This document shows, in pieces, positions 17,997-27,344 of a DNA stretch of 64,000 nucleotides (position 1 is the stretch's first letter; every line of letters begins with the position of its first letter). The stretch comes from JAEUPI01 sp044222685 (GTDB lineage: Bacteria; Pseudomonadota; Gammaproteobacteria; Burkholderiales; Burkholderiaceae_C). Position numbers and translations under genes: made by a program. A model generated the notes under the pieces. The model was given only the letters and a program-made list of their open reading frames with translations. It searched no databases and was not told where the DNA came from. The stretch lies in the NCBI GenBank assembly GCA_044222685.1, contig JBGAMU010000011.1, positions 1-64,000 on the forward strand, given 5' to 3'.

Positions 17997-18748
17997 CATC
18001 GCTCCTTGCGCGCGAGCGCCATGTCGCGCACCCAGTCGGTGTCGCGTTCGCGCTCGAGCGCGAGTGCCTGTGCGCGGGTGAACACCGTCGCGAAGGCATA
18101 GGCCCAGAAGGCAAAGGTCATCAGCATCATGGCGATCAGCATCGTATGGGCCATTTTCGGTGCTGCCGTCATGCTGATGGTGGCACCTTGATGCAAGGTG
18201 TTCCACCAACGCACCGAGAAGTAAATGATCGGCACGTTGACGGCACCCACGATGGCCAGAACCGCGCCGGCCTTGTCGCCGCGCACCACGTCGTCGATCG
18301 ACGCCACCAGCGCGATGTAGCCCAGATACAGGAACAGCAGGATGAGTTCCGACGTCAGCCGCGCGTCCCAGACCCACCAGGTGCCCCAGGTCGGCTTGCC
18401 CCAGAAGGCGCCGGTCCACAGCGCGAGGAAGGTGAACATCGCGCCGGTCGGTGCGATCGCACGGGCCAGCATCGAGGCCATGCGCGCGTTGAACATCCAG
18501 CCGATCGCCGCCCAGAATGCCATCGCGAGGTACAGGATCATCGACATCCACGCCGCCGGCACGTGGATGAAGATGATGCGGTACGACTCGCCCTGCGTGG
18601 CGTCGGTCGGCGCGATGAAAAACCCTACATAAAGTCCGGCCAATGCGAGGCCGGCCGCGATGGTCCACAGCCACGGATTCAGCAGGCCGGCAAGCCAGTA
18701 GAAGCGCGATGGCGCGGCGAAGGTGAACCAGCGGATCGGGCGGTTCAT
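17996..18748 (-). CDS. ccmC: heme exporter protein CcmC
   Basis: The 250-residue polytopic protein has six predicted membrane segments and the WWD motif WGTWWVWDARLTSE (near residue 125). Flanking histidines in FIHVPAAW and NTLHQG ligate heme. CcmC loads heme on CcmE. The ATG at 18748 is eight bases after the ccmB stop. Confidence 0.96.
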   Translation of the reverse strand: MNRPIRWFTFAAPSRFYWLAGLLNPWLWTIAAGLALAGLYVGFFIAPTDATQGESYRIIFIHVPAAWMSMILYLAMAFWAAIGWMFNARMASMLARAIAPTGAMFTFLALWTGAFWGKPTWGTWWVWDARLTSELILLFLYLGYIALVASIDDVVRGDKAGAVLAIVGAVNVPIIYFSVRWWNTLHQGATISMTAAPKMAHTMLIAMMLMTFAFWAYAFATVFTRAQALALERERDTDWVRDMALARKER

Positions 18749-18755
18749 CGGCTCT

Positions 18756-19424
18756 TCACTCCAGCGCAATGCTCAACGCGAACGAGGTGGCCAGCGGCGC
18801 CGTCAGCGCGGTGAGGATCAGCAGCGCGCCCAGCAGCGAGAAGTGCCCGGCGGTCGACACACCGCTGTCGACCGCGCTGACCGCGCCCGCGCCGAAGATC
18901 AGCGCCGGCACCGCCAAGGGCAGGATCAGCAGGATCAGCAGCACGCCGGCGCTGCGCAGCCCGAGCGTCAGCGCGGCACCCATGCCGCCGAGCAGGCTCA
19001 GGATCGGCGTGCCGAGCAGCAGCGACGCGACCAGCGTGCCGAGCGCGGCGCTGCTCATGTCGAGCAGCAGGCCGATCAACGGCGCCGCCAGCACCAGCGG
19101 CGCACCGGTCACCGTCCAGTGTGCGGCGGCCTTGGCGCTGGCCACGACGAAACCCGATTGTCCTGACAAGATCATTTGTTCGAGTGAACCGTCCGCATGA
19201 TCGCCTGCATACAGGCTGGTGACCGACAGCATCGACGCCAGCAGTGCGCTCACCCAGACCACGCCGGCCGCGATCTGGCGCAGCGTCTGCGGCTCGGGCC
19301 CGACGCCCAGGGGGAACAGGCTGACGGCGACGATGAAGAACACCACCGGCAGCAAGGCCTCGACGCGGCGGCGCAGGGCCAATCGCAGGTCGCGGACGTA
19401 GACAGCACTGAAGGCGGCTCCCAT
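18756..19424 (-). CDS. ccmB: heme exporter protein CcmB
   Basis: The 222-residue protein has six hydrophobic segments and is the membrane subunit of the CcmAB ABC transporter. The ATG at 19424 gives the usual CcmB length; a TTG at 19442 is an alternative. Its ATPase partner lies directly upstream. Confidence 0.93.
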   Translation of the reverse strand: MGAAFSAVYVRDLRLALRRRVEALLPVVFFIVAVSLFPLGVGPEPQTLRQIAAGVVWVSALLASMLSVTSLYAGDHADGSLEQMILSGQSGFVVASAKAAAHWTVTGAPLVLAAPLIGLLLDMSSAALGTLVASLLLGTPILSLLGGMGAALTLGLRSAGVLLILLILPLAVPALIFGAGAVSAVDSGVSTAGHFSLLGALLILTALTAPLATSFALSIALE

Positions 19425-19445
19425 GGATGATCGCTCAAGCAAGTA

Positions 19446-20123
19446 TCAGGCAAATGGATCTAGGTCAAATTCGGCGAGGGTCGGCGCCGCGTGGCCTGGC
19501 GACAGGTGGCTGGTCAGCAGCACGCTGCCGCCGCGCGCGAGATGATCGTGAAGCAGTTCGTTCACCGCCTGCACGCCGTCGCTATCGAGTGCGTCGTAGG
19601 GTTCGTCGAGGATCCAGATCGAGGCGCGTTGCTCGAGCGCCAGGCGGGCCAGCGTGGCGCGGCGCCGCTGGCCCTGCGACAGTGTGCGCACCAGCGCATC
19701 GCGGCGCGAACCCATGCCGATGCGTTCGAGCGCGGCGCGTATCGCCGGCGCGTCGCTCGGGCGCCCGTGCATGCGAGCCAGGAAGGTGAGCGACTCCGTC
19801 ACGCTCAGGTCGTCCTTCAAGGCATTGGCGTGGCCGACATAGACGCGCTGCGCGGCGTAGCCGGCAGCCGCACGCACCGGCTTGTCACCCCAAAGAATTT
19901 TCCCGGACTCGGGAACCGCCAATCCGGCAGCCAGGCGCAGCAGGCTGGTCTTGCCGCGGCCGTTGCGCCCGCGCAGCCACGTGGCTTCGCCCGGGCGCAC
20001 CGCCAGGTTGACGCCGCGGAACAACACGCGATTGCCGCGGCGGCAGGCGAGATCGGAGGCAGTGAGTGTCGGCAGCTCCCCGGCGTCAGAACTCGTAGCG
20101 CGCGCCGAGGGAGTAGTTGACAC
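19446..20123 (-). CDS. ccmA: heme exporter ATP-binding protein CcmA
   Basis: The 225-residue ABC ATPase has Walker A GRNGRGKTS, signature LSQGQRRR and Walker B IWILDEP. The GTG at 20123 lies inside the 3' end of the outer-membrane-protein gene (38-base overlap), with AAGGA about ten bases upstream; a downstream non-ATG start cannot be excluded. The overlap ties the ccm genes physically to the cytochrome operon. Confidence 0.93.
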   Translation of the reverse strand: MSTTPSARATSSDAGELPTLTASDLACRRGNRVLFRGVNLAVRPGEATWLRGRNGRGKTSLLRLAAGLAVPESGKILWGDKPVRAAAGYAAQRVYVGHANALKDDLSVTESLTFLARMHGRPSDAPAIRAALERIGMGSRRDALVRTLSQGQRRRATLARLALEQRASIWILDEPYDALDSDGVQAVNELLHDHLARGGSVLLTSHLSPGHAAPTLAEFDLDPFA

Positions 20124-22830
20124 GGTTGGACGATTCCTTCGTGGTGACGGTCAGTGCCGGATCGTTCGGGTCCGGCCCGACCCGCGAGGCCTTGCCCAGC
20201 TCGTAGGTGACGCTGGACTCCAGCGCCCAGCGCTGCCAGCCGCGATAGGTCACGCGCAGCCCGGGCGTCCAGCGCTGGCTCGTGCTGCCCTGGGGCGTGC
20301 GATCCCGGTAGTACTGCAAGGACGGCTCGAGTTGCCAGACCCCGCCCACCACCGACGAGAGATTGTAAGAGAGCAGCAAACCGTCCAGACTGACGCTCGA
20401 GATCGCGGTGGTCGAGAACACGTGGGTGTCGCGGGTCGAGTAGAGGTTCAGGCCGATCAGCTGCGCACTCAGCGAATAGATGTTGCCCGACGCGGCGCGC
20501 TCGGTCTCGAATCCGGCGACGCCTGGCACCGGCGGAATGGCGCCGATGCTCGTCAGCTGCAGGCTGGCACCGACCTGCCAGGTCTTGTCCAGCGGCTTGG
20601 TCATGCCGATCTGGCCCTGTGTGATGTAGGGCGTGGTCAGCTTGATCTGCTCGCGCAGCGCTTCGACCGTGGTGGCAGGCGGTCCGTTGAGCTTGTCCTG
20701 GATGCGCGTGAAGATCTGGCCCGGGTTGGCGATGTCGGCGAAGATGAGGCCGTTGCCGAGTGCGAGCAGGCTCAGCGCACGCTTGTCGTACAGCGCATTG
20801 AAGACGGTGGCGTCCTCCATGATCATGGTCGCCTGCACGGTGGCGATGTTCAGGCCCTTGATCGCAATGTCGTAGTCGTACTGCGAGAAGATCGACGCGC
20901 CGCCCTTGAAGTAACGCATCTCCAGGCCGACCGCGCGCCGGTCGACCTCGCTGTCGATCTTCTGCTCGATGCCGTACAGCGCCGCGCCGAAGTTCGGCAA
21001 CAGGCCGTCGGCATCGATCGAGGCGCCGTAGAAATGGCGTTTCGAATCGAAGAACTTGTCGGTCGGCTGGCCGGCCACCGCGCCGAGCTTGATCTTGGGC
21101 CGCAGCAGGTAGTTGGCCGAAACCCCGTCGAAGCGGCCCATCACGCCGCCGCCGGTGGGCGACTGCCGGCCGAGGCGCACACCGTAGCCGCCGCTGATCG
21201 ACTTGTAGTCGAAGTACAGCGCCGACAGGCGGTTCTTGCTCTTGTCGGTGCGCTCGAGGTCGCTGGTGTACGAGTCGCGGAACACGAAACGCATGTCGCG
21301 GTCGCCGTCGCGCTGTCGCCAGTTGAGGTCGACGTCGTTGAGCAGCTGGCTGGTCTTGTCGGTGCTGAACAGAGGGTCGCCGGAAATCTGCGGCAGGCCG
21401 GCGACCGGCGAGTCCTTGAAGTCCTGACTGCGGATCTGGCCGTTGCCGCCGAAGTAGTACATCGACACCGATCCCGTCACCGTGGTTTCGGTCGCCGGGC
21501 GCGGGCGGCCTTCGGTGGCCGCCGCCGGCGTGGCCGGCAGCGCAGCGAGTTCGCGTCGCACGCGATCGGTGCCGTCGCCCTGGGGATACAGCTGCAGGTA
21601 GGTTTCGAACTCGATGCGAGCACGAGCGACATCGCCCGAGCGTGCGCGCGCCACGCCGGCCATCTCTTGCGCGGTGCGGGTGTTGCGGTTCGGCGGCAGG
21701 TTGAGCAGTTCGTTGAGCGCCTCGAGCGCACCTGGGTAGTTCAGTTGCGTCATGGCCGCCTGCGCGGTCGCCAGCAGCGCATTGGAACGTGTCTCCACTT
21801 CGGCCGCACTCAGCACGGGCGGCTCGGCTATTGCGGGCGCAGTGACCGCGGGTGCGGCAGGTGCGACCGGCGGCGGGACAGTCGGCGCAGGGACCACCGG
21901 CGCAGGTGTCGTGGACGGCGCTGGCACCGGCACAGGCACCGGCATCGGACTGGGCGCGGGCGCGGGACCCGGTGGTGGTACCGGCGTCGGCGCTGCACGC
22001 GGCGCGGGAGCCGGTGGCTGTGCTGGAGCGGGAGCGGGTGCCGGGGCAGGCGCTGTGGCGACAACCGCCGGCGCGGCCGGCGCCGCTGCCACGATGGACG
22101 CCTGCGGGAACGCCGACAACTGCTGCAGCACCGCCTCGGCCTGCGTCCGGTTGGTGAAGTGGCCGAGCTGGATCTCGTAGCGGCGTCGACCGTCGACGAT
22201 GCGCTCTGCGGTGAACACGTCGTAGTTCTGCAGCCCGCGCGGAATCAACGTCGACAACTGAACGTTCGGCTGGCTCGACGACTGCAACACGATCACGAAC
22301 CGGCGGTCGGTCTCGGGCAGCGTCGCGGGTGTGGACTGCGTCGGCGCGTCGCTGGCCGCCACCGCGGGCGCAGGTGCGCGCCGAACCGGTGCGCCTTGGG
22401 CAGCGGTGACCGCGGCGCCGGCGCCTTCGATGACGACTTCGATGCTGCGATTGCCAGAGCCCGCGCGTACCGTCAGACGGGTCTGGTCGGCGGTGCGCAG
22501 CACGATCTTGCGGGCCCGCTCGCCGCGCTCGATCTCGTCGGCGATCGCCAGCTCGGGCAGGCCCTGCCGGGCGCCGAGGCGCAGCGTCTGCGTGGCGCGG
22601 ATGTCGGCGTTCGTCTGCGTGACCAGCGAATAGAAGATCAGCGTCAGGTCGCCCGATCGGGTGGAGACCGCACGCTGGAACTGCACCTCGGTGGCGAAGC
22701 GCAGTTGCAGGACGGCGTTGCTGCCTTCGCGGCGGACGTCAAACTGATCGATGGTCTGCGCATGGACTGCGCTGTTGCAGGCGGCCAGGACGGCCATCGT
22801 GACGATGCTGGGTCGGAGGAATGGATTCAC
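20086..22830 (-). CDS. outer-membrane beta-barrel protein with AMIN-like, SPOR-like and TPR segments
   Basis: The 914-residue protein has a signal peptide (1-24), an AMIN-like beta domain (about 25-125) and a SPOR-like domain (about 165-245, YEIQLGHFTNRTQAEAVLQQL). A long Pro/Ala linker (about 250-340), a TPR-like helical stretch (about 350-430) and a C-terminal barrel (about 455-914) follow. The barrel has alternating amphipathic strands and ends in RYEF, the terminal aromatic of outer-membrane proteins. It is encoded 82 bases after the 28-heme cytochrome. I infer that it is the porin partner of an outer-membrane electron conduit, with the N-terminal domains reaching peptidoglycan. The start is GTG at 22830. 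Confidence 0.75.
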   Translation of the reverse strand: MNPFLRPSIVTMAVLAACNSAVHAQTIDQFDVRREGSNAVLQLRFATEVQFQRAVSTRSGDLTLIFYSLVTQTNADIRATQTLRLGARQGLPELAIADEIERGERARKIVLRTADQTRLTVRAGSGNRSIEVVIEGAGAAVTAAQGAPVRRAPAPAVAASDAPTQSTPATLPETDRRFVIVLQSSSQPNVQLSTLIPRGLQNYDVFTAERIVDGRRRYEIQLGHFTNRTQAEAVLQQLSAFPQASIVAAAPAAPAVVATAPAPAPAPAPAQPPAPAPRAAPTPVPPPGPAPAPSPMPVPVPVPAPSTTPAPVVPAPTVPPPVAPAAPAVTAPAIAEPPVLSAAEVETRSNALLATAQAAMTQLNYPGALEALNELLNLPPNRNTRTAQEMAGVARARSGDVARARIEFETYLQLYPQGDGTDRVRRELAALPATPAAATEGRPRPATETTVTGSVSMYYFGGNGQIRSQDFKDSPVAGLPQISGDPLFSTDKTSQLLNDVDLNWRQRDGDRDMRFVFRDSYTSDLERTDKSKNRLSALYFDYKSISGGYGVRLGRQSPTGGGVMGRFDGVSANYLLRPKIKLGAVAGQPTDKFFDSKRHFYGASIDADGLLPNFGAALYGIEQKIDSEVDRRAVGLEMRYFKGGASIFSQYDYDIAIKGLNIATVQATMIMEDATVFNALYDKRALSLLALGNGLIFADIANPGQIFTRIQDKLNGPPATTVEALREQIKLTTPYITQGQIGMTKPLDKTWQVGASLQLTSIGAIPPVPGVAGFETERAASGNIYSLSAQLIGLNLYSTRDTHVFSTTAISSVSLDGLLLSYNLSSVVGGVWQLEPSLQYYRDRTPQGSTSQRWTPGLRVTYRGWQRWALESSVTYELGKASRVGPDPNDPALTVTTKESSNRVNYSLGARYEF

Positions 22831-22912
22831 TGATCTTTTCGTTCGAATGAGTGGATGCGTTCAGAAAGAGGTCCCGACGATCGCGGGGCCGACCGCGCGG
22901 GCGATGGCATGG

Positions 22913-25414
22913 TCACCAGCTGCGATAGGGGGTTCCTCGGCTGCCGAGCGGGCGATGGCAACCGGATTGCGAGCAATCCGTGACGCCGGTGGATCTCTCG
23001 TGTGTCAGCGACTTCCTCTCCATGCTGCCGAGGAACGACTGACCGCTCGTGTGGCATCCCTTGCACCAGCCGGCACCGTTGCCCTGGCTGTTGTTGTGGT
23101 TCATCGTCATGGAGCTCCACGACGTGGTGTTGCTATGGCAGGCGTTGCAGTCCATCGCCGCGCCGTTGAGCAGTTGCACCTCGGGGATGTGGTTGCTCGG
23201 CTTGGCCAGCGCACCCTGCGTGCCCTGTGACACGTAGCTGCCGTTGTGGCACAGCTTGCACTGCGTGGCCGTCACCACCGTGTGGTTCATCGTCACCGCG
23301 GTCGAGAAGCTGGCTTGCGAGCGGTGGCATGAATCACACTTCGACACGCCGGTCGTCACCGGGATGTGGGTGCTCGGCTTGCCGCGCGCCGTGGCACCGT
23401 TGTGGCAGGTGTCGCAGGTGCCGGTGCCCACCGCATTGGCGGGCGAGTGGGCGAAGGTCACCGTGGCCCAGCTGGTGGTCGACCGGTGGCAGCTCTCGCA
23501 GTTGCCGGTGATGGTGGCGTGCGTCGCGTTGTTGGGTTTGCCGACGGCGTTGAGGAAGGCGCCGGTGTGGCAGTTCGCGCAGTTGGTGCTGATCGAATAG
23601 TTCGCGTGCAGCCGACCGTTGGCCCAGCTCGTGAAGCTGCCCTTGTGGCACGCGTCGCAATTGGCTGCTGCAGTGATGGCCACCGTCTGGTAAGGGATGT
23701 GATTCGTCGGCCTGCCGTCGGCCGGCGGGTAGCTGCCGGTGTGGCAGCTCGCGCACGCCGCGGTGACCACCATCTGCGTGTGGTTCCACTTCGTCGGTGT
23801 CCACAGCTGCGGGCTCACGTTGTGGCAGCTGAAGCAGTTGACGGTGGTGGGGAAGTGGTTCGCCGGTTTCGGCGTCGCCGCTCCGCCCGCGCCGTGGCAC
23901 GACGTGCAGTTGGTCGCCGCGTTGAAGGTGCTGTGGTCGGTGCGGGCGCCGGCCCATGTGGCCGTGCTCTTGTGGCAGCTCTCGCAGTTGCCGGTCACGG
24001 TGGCGTGCGTGGCGTTGTTCGGCTTGCCGACGGCATTGAGATAGGCGCCGCTATGGCAGGTGACGCAGCCGGTGGCGACCGAGAAGTTGGTGTGGAAGCG
24101 CCCGTTGGCCCAGGTCGCGAAGCTGCCCTTGTGGCAGGCGTCGCAATTGGCGGCGGCCGACACCGCGACGGTCTGGTACGGCACGTGGTTGGTCGGCCGG
24201 CCGTCGGCCGGCGGGAAGCCGCCGGGGTGGGAGGTCGCGCAGGCCGCCGGGAAGGTGAACTGGGTGTGGTTCCACTTGGTCGGGGTCCAGCCGGCCGGGC
24301 TGACGGTGTGGCAGCCGAAGCAGTTGGCAGTGGTGGGGAAGTGCGCCGCCGGCTTCGGCGTCGCGGTGCCGCCCGCGGTGTGGCAGGTGGTGCAATTGGT
24401 TGCGGCGGTGAACGCGCTATGGTCGACCCTGGCCCCGCCCCAGGTGCTGGTGGTCTTGTGGCAGCTCTCGCAGTTTCCTGTCACGGTGGCATGCGTGGCG
24501 TTGTTGGGCTTGCCGACCGCGTTGAGGAACGTGCCGCTGTGGCAGGCGGCGCAGCCCGTCGTCACCGCGAAATTTGCGTGGAAGCGCCCGTTGGCCCAGG
24601 TGCTGAAGCTTCCCTTGTGGCAGGCGTCGCAGTTGGCGGCCGCCGCGACCGTGACGGTCTGATAGGGGACGTGGTTCGTCGGCCGGCCGTCGGCCGGCGG
24701 ATACGCGCCGCTGTGACAGGTGGCGCATTGCGCCGTCACCACCATCTGCGTGTGATTCCACGCCGAAGGCCGCCAACTGGTGAACGTCTTGTGGCAGCTG
24801 TCGCAGGACTGGCCGGCATTGGTCGGCATGTGCTGCGCCGGCTTGCCGGTGGCGCGGCCTGCGCCGTGGCAGGTGGCGCAGGTGCCGGCGACCACGCCAA
24901 CGTGGTCGAAGCCGGCCGCCGGCGACCAGGCGCTGGTGCGGTGACACGCATCGCACGACGCGCTGGTCTGGATGTGGTTGGACGACTTGCCGCCAGCCGT
25001 GGAACCGTTGTGGCAGCTCTGGCAGCTGCCCGGCAGCACGCCGGCGTGGGTGAACCTGGCGCCGACATAGGTCTTCGTGTTGTGGCACGAATCGCAGGTC
25101 AGCTGGGCCGGGAAGGTCACGTGGTTCATCGGCTTCACGACGTTGCCTCGCGAGAACCGCAGGCCCGACACGTGGCACGAGGCACAGTCTCTCGGCGTGC
25201 CCTTGAAGATGCCGTTCAGGTGGCAGGACTCGCAGCGCGTCTGCACGTGCATGCCGGTCAGTGCGAAGCCGGTCTTCAGGTGGTCGAAGTCCTTGCCGCC
25301 CGACATCTGCGCCATGCTGGGCGGGGCCAGCAGCGCCATGGCGAGCCACAGTGCCGCGCCGAATCGAGCCGAGGCCGTTCGCCACATCCATCCCAGTTGA
25401 AACAGCTGCTTCAT
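22913..25414 (-). CDS. 28-heme c-type cytochrome with tandem repeats
   Basis: The 833-residue exported protein has a signal peptide ending near PPSMAQ (about residue 35). I count 27 CxxCH motifs plus one CX4CH near the C-terminus (DCSQSGCH), and one degenerate CATSH at the place where the other repeats have CxxCH. Residues about 219-655 are three tandem copies of a 162-residue unit. Each unit carries PADGRPTNH, CDACHKGSF, NAVGKPNNATH and CESCH blocks, and many non-motif histidines could serve as distal ligands. Translation overlaps the 24-heme gene (ATGA). It is probably periplasmic or surface-exposed, forming a heme wire with the adjacent barrel protein. Confidence 0.88.
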   Translation of the reverse strand: MKQLFQLGWMWRTASARFGAALWLAMALLAPPSMAQMSGGKDFDHLKTGFALTGMHVQTRCESCHLNGIFKGTPRDCASCHVSGLRFSRGNVVKPMNHVTFPAQLTCDSCHNTKTYVGARFTHAGVLPGSCQSCHNGSTAGGKSSNHIQTSASCDACHRTSAWSPAAGFDHVGVVAGTCATCHGAGRATGKPAQHMPTNAGQSCDSCHKTFTSWRPSAWNHTQMVVTAQCATCHSGAYPPADGRPTNHVPYQTVTVAAAANCDACHKGSFSTWANGRFHANFAVTTGCAACHSGTFLNAVGKPNNATHATVTGNCESCHKTTSTWGGARVDHSAFTAATNCTTCHTAGGTATPKPAAHFPTTANCFGCHTVSPAGWTPTKWNHTQFTFPAACATSHPGGFPPADGRPTNHVPYQTVAVSAAANCDACHKGSFATWANGRFHTNFSVATGCVTCHSGAYLNAVGKPNNATHATVTGNCESCHKSTATWAGARTDHSTFNAATNCTSCHGAGGAATPKPANHFPTTVNCFSCHNVSPQLWTPTKWNHTQMVVTAACASCHTGSYPPADGRPTNHIPYQTVAITAAANCDACHKGSFTSWANGRLHANYSISTNCANCHTGAFLNAVGKPNNATHATITGNCESCHRSTTSWATVTFAHSPANAVGTGTCDTCHNGATARGKPSTHIPVTTGVSKCDSCHRSQASFSTAVTMNHTVVTATQCKLCHNGSYVSQGTQGALAKPSNHIPEVQLLNGAAMDCNACHSNTTSWSSMTMNHNNSQGNGAGWCKGCHTSGQSFLGSMERKSLTHERSTGVTDCSQSGCHRPLGSRGTPYRSW
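23450..24760 (-). repeat. 486-bp in-frame tandem repeats inside the 28-heme cytochrome gene
   Basis: Equivalent points recur exactly 486 bases apart (24760, 24274 and 23788), which is 162 codons. There are two full units and a third that diverges after about two thirds. The units are similar at DNA level, which points to fairly recent duplication or gene conversion. Confidence 0.85.
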
Positions 25415-27327
25415 GGTCCCCACCCTGTTGGCTGGCCGCCTGCCAGGCGGCTCGAATGACCCAGGGCCCATCGACCGTCGTCGGGGCCGGGTTCGTCTCT
25501 GATACCGACACGCGTCTTCACGCGCTTCCAGTTCTCGGTCACGTGGCACTGCTCGCACGCCGGGCCGAAGGCACCGTCGTGCGTGTCGTCGCGGCGGTGG
25601 CAGGCAATGCAGTTGGTGCCGGTGTCGGCGGCAGCCTTGCCCTTGGGGGCCGGCCGCGTGTGGCAGGCCTCGCAGGCCACCTTGCGGTGCGCGCCGTCGA
25701 GCACGTATCTCGCGCGGCGGGTGTGGTCGTAGTCCCAGATGCCCCAGGCGCGCGCGTTGTGGCAGCTCTCGCAGGCGGTGCCGAACTTGAGCTTGTGCTT
25801 GTCGTCCTTCTCGTGGCAGCTGAAGCAGTCACGCGGCGCGTCCTTGTAGCGCGCGGTCTTATGGCAGTCGGCGCACTTCACCGGAACGTGTTTGCCCACC
25901 AGCGGGAAGCGCGTGGCTGCGTGGTCAAAGCGCGGCACCTTCCAGTCGCGGTCGTTATGGCAGCTCTCGCACTTGGGGCCGAGCTGGCCCTCGTGCTTGT
26001 CGTCCTTCTTGTGGCACGACAGGCAGTCCCTGGGCGTATCGCGATAGTGCTTGAGGTCCTTGTGGCAGTCCTTGCACTGCACCTTCTTCGCCGCATGCGC
26101 GTTGCGCAGCTGGAACTTGGTCTTGTCGTGGTCGAAGCGCTTCACGTCCTTCCAGTCGCGCTCGCTGTGGCACGACTCGCACTTCGTGCCGAGCGTCGCC
26201 TCGTGCTTGTCGTCCTTCTTGTGGCAGCCGATGCAGTCCTTCGGCGCCTCCTTGTAGTTCGTGCTCTTGTGGCAGTCGCCGCACTTGGTGTCGATGTGCT
26301 TGCCCAGCAGCGGGAACTTGGTCTTGTCGTGGTCGAACTTGCCTTTTTCCTTCCAGCTGCTCTCGACGTGGCAGGCCGCGCAGTCGCGACCCAGGCTGCC
26401 CTTGTGGCCCTTGGCGGAGTCGTCGTCCTTCTTGTGGCAGTCGATGCAGGCGGTGCCGACCTTGTCCTTGTAGAGGTGCCCGGTGTGGCAGTCGGCGCAC
26501 TTGGTCTGCTTGTGCTTGCCGCGCAGCAGGTACTTGGTGTCGGTGTCGTGGTTGAAGGTGCTCGGCTTCCACGCCTTCACACCGTGGCAGCTGTCGCACT
26601 TGTCGCCGTACAAGCCCTTGTGGCCCTTGTTGCCGTCGTCATCCTTCTTGTGGCAGCCGATGCAGGTGCGCGGCGCGGCCTTGTAGTCGTCGCCCTTCTT
26701 GTGGCAGTCGACGCACTTGGCGTCGGCGTGCTTGCCCTTCAGCGCGAAGCGCGTCTTGTCATGGTCGAACTTGGCCTTCTCTTTCCAGTCGTTGTCGGTG
26801 TGGCAGTCGGCGCACTTGGTGCCGAGCGATCCCTTGTGCACGTCGTCCTTCCTGTGGCACGCGTTGCAGTCCGACGGCGCCTCCCAGTACTTCTTCTTCG
26901 GCTCGTGGCACTTCTCGCAGGCCACCTGCTTGTGCTTGCCGCGCAGCGCGTAGTCAGACTCGTCGTGATCGAACTTCTGCTTGTCGAAGACGACGATGCG
27001 CGCCGCGCGGCCCTTGTGGTCGGTGTGGCAGCTGCGACAGGTCGCCTGCGGCTTCTGTCGCCCGTGGTAGCCGGTGCGCTCACGCATGTCGACGCCCACT
27101 TCCTTGTGGCAGTCCATGCACAGCCGGTCCTGCGCGTTCTTGTCGAAGCGCACGTGGCACTTCGAGCAGTCCTCTTCCCACTTGGCGTGCCCCTGGATCA
27201 GCTCGCCGGGGCGCAGCACGGACTCGATGTTCTGCGCGGCCGCAGGAACGACCGCGAAGAGCGCGAGCAGCAACGTCCACAGCCAGCGTAGGCAGGATAG
27301 TTGTGGAGTGGCGCGCCACGGTGTCAA
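25411..27327 (-). CDS. 24-heme c-type cytochrome
   Basis: The exported ~638-residue protein has a signal peptide (LLLALFAVVPAAAQ) followed by 24 CxxCH motifs. They are arranged as about eight roughly 70-residue units with three hemes each, of the form CxxCHKKDD..., KCESCH..DWK..FDHDKT, GKH..KCADCH. The extra HD and GKH histidines are good candidates for bis-His ligation, as in multiheme cytochromes of the c7 or class III type. The TTG at 27327 is chosen because AGGA lies eight bases upstream; other non-ATG starts are possible. It lies between the membrane cytochrome b and the 28-heme cytochrome, so it probably carries electrons across the periplasm. Confidence 0.87.
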   Translation of the reverse strand: MTPWRATPQLSCLRWLWTLLLALFAVVPAAAQNIESVLRPGELIQGHAKWEEDCSKCHVRFDKNAQDRLCMDCHKEVGVDMRERTGYHGRQKPQATCRSCHTDHKGRAARIVVFDKQKFDHDESDYALRGKHKQVACEKCHEPKKKYWEAPSDCNACHRKDDVHKGSLGTKCADCHTDNDWKEKAKFDHDKTRFALKGKHADAKCVDCHKKGDDYKAAPRTCIGCHKKDDDGNKGHKGLYGDKCDSCHGVKAWKPSTFNHDTDTKYLLRGKHKQTKCADCHTGHLYKDKVGTACIDCHKKDDDSAKGHKGSLGRDCAACHVESSWKEKGKFDHDKTKFPLLGKHIDTKCGDCHKSTNYKEAPKDCIGCHKKDDKHEATLGTKCESCHSERDWKDVKRFDHDKTKFQLRNAHAAKKVQCKDCHKDLKHYRDTPRDCLSCHKKDDKHEGQLGPKCESCHNDRDWKVPRFDHAATRFPLVGKHVPVKCADCHKTARYKDAPRDCFSCHEKDDKHKLKFGTACESCHNARAWGIWDYDHTRRARYVLDGAHRKVACEACHTRPAPKGKAAADTGTNCIACHRRDDTHDGAFGPACEQCHVTENWKRVKTRVGIRDEPGPDDGRWALGHSSRLAGGQPTGWGP

Positions 27328-27344
27328 TCCAATCCTCGGAGTCG

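Noticed and set aside
23450..24760. Regular repeats considered as a CRISPR array
   Set aside because: Repeats are 486 bp, in frame and translate to conserved heme domains. There are no short repeats with unique spacers.
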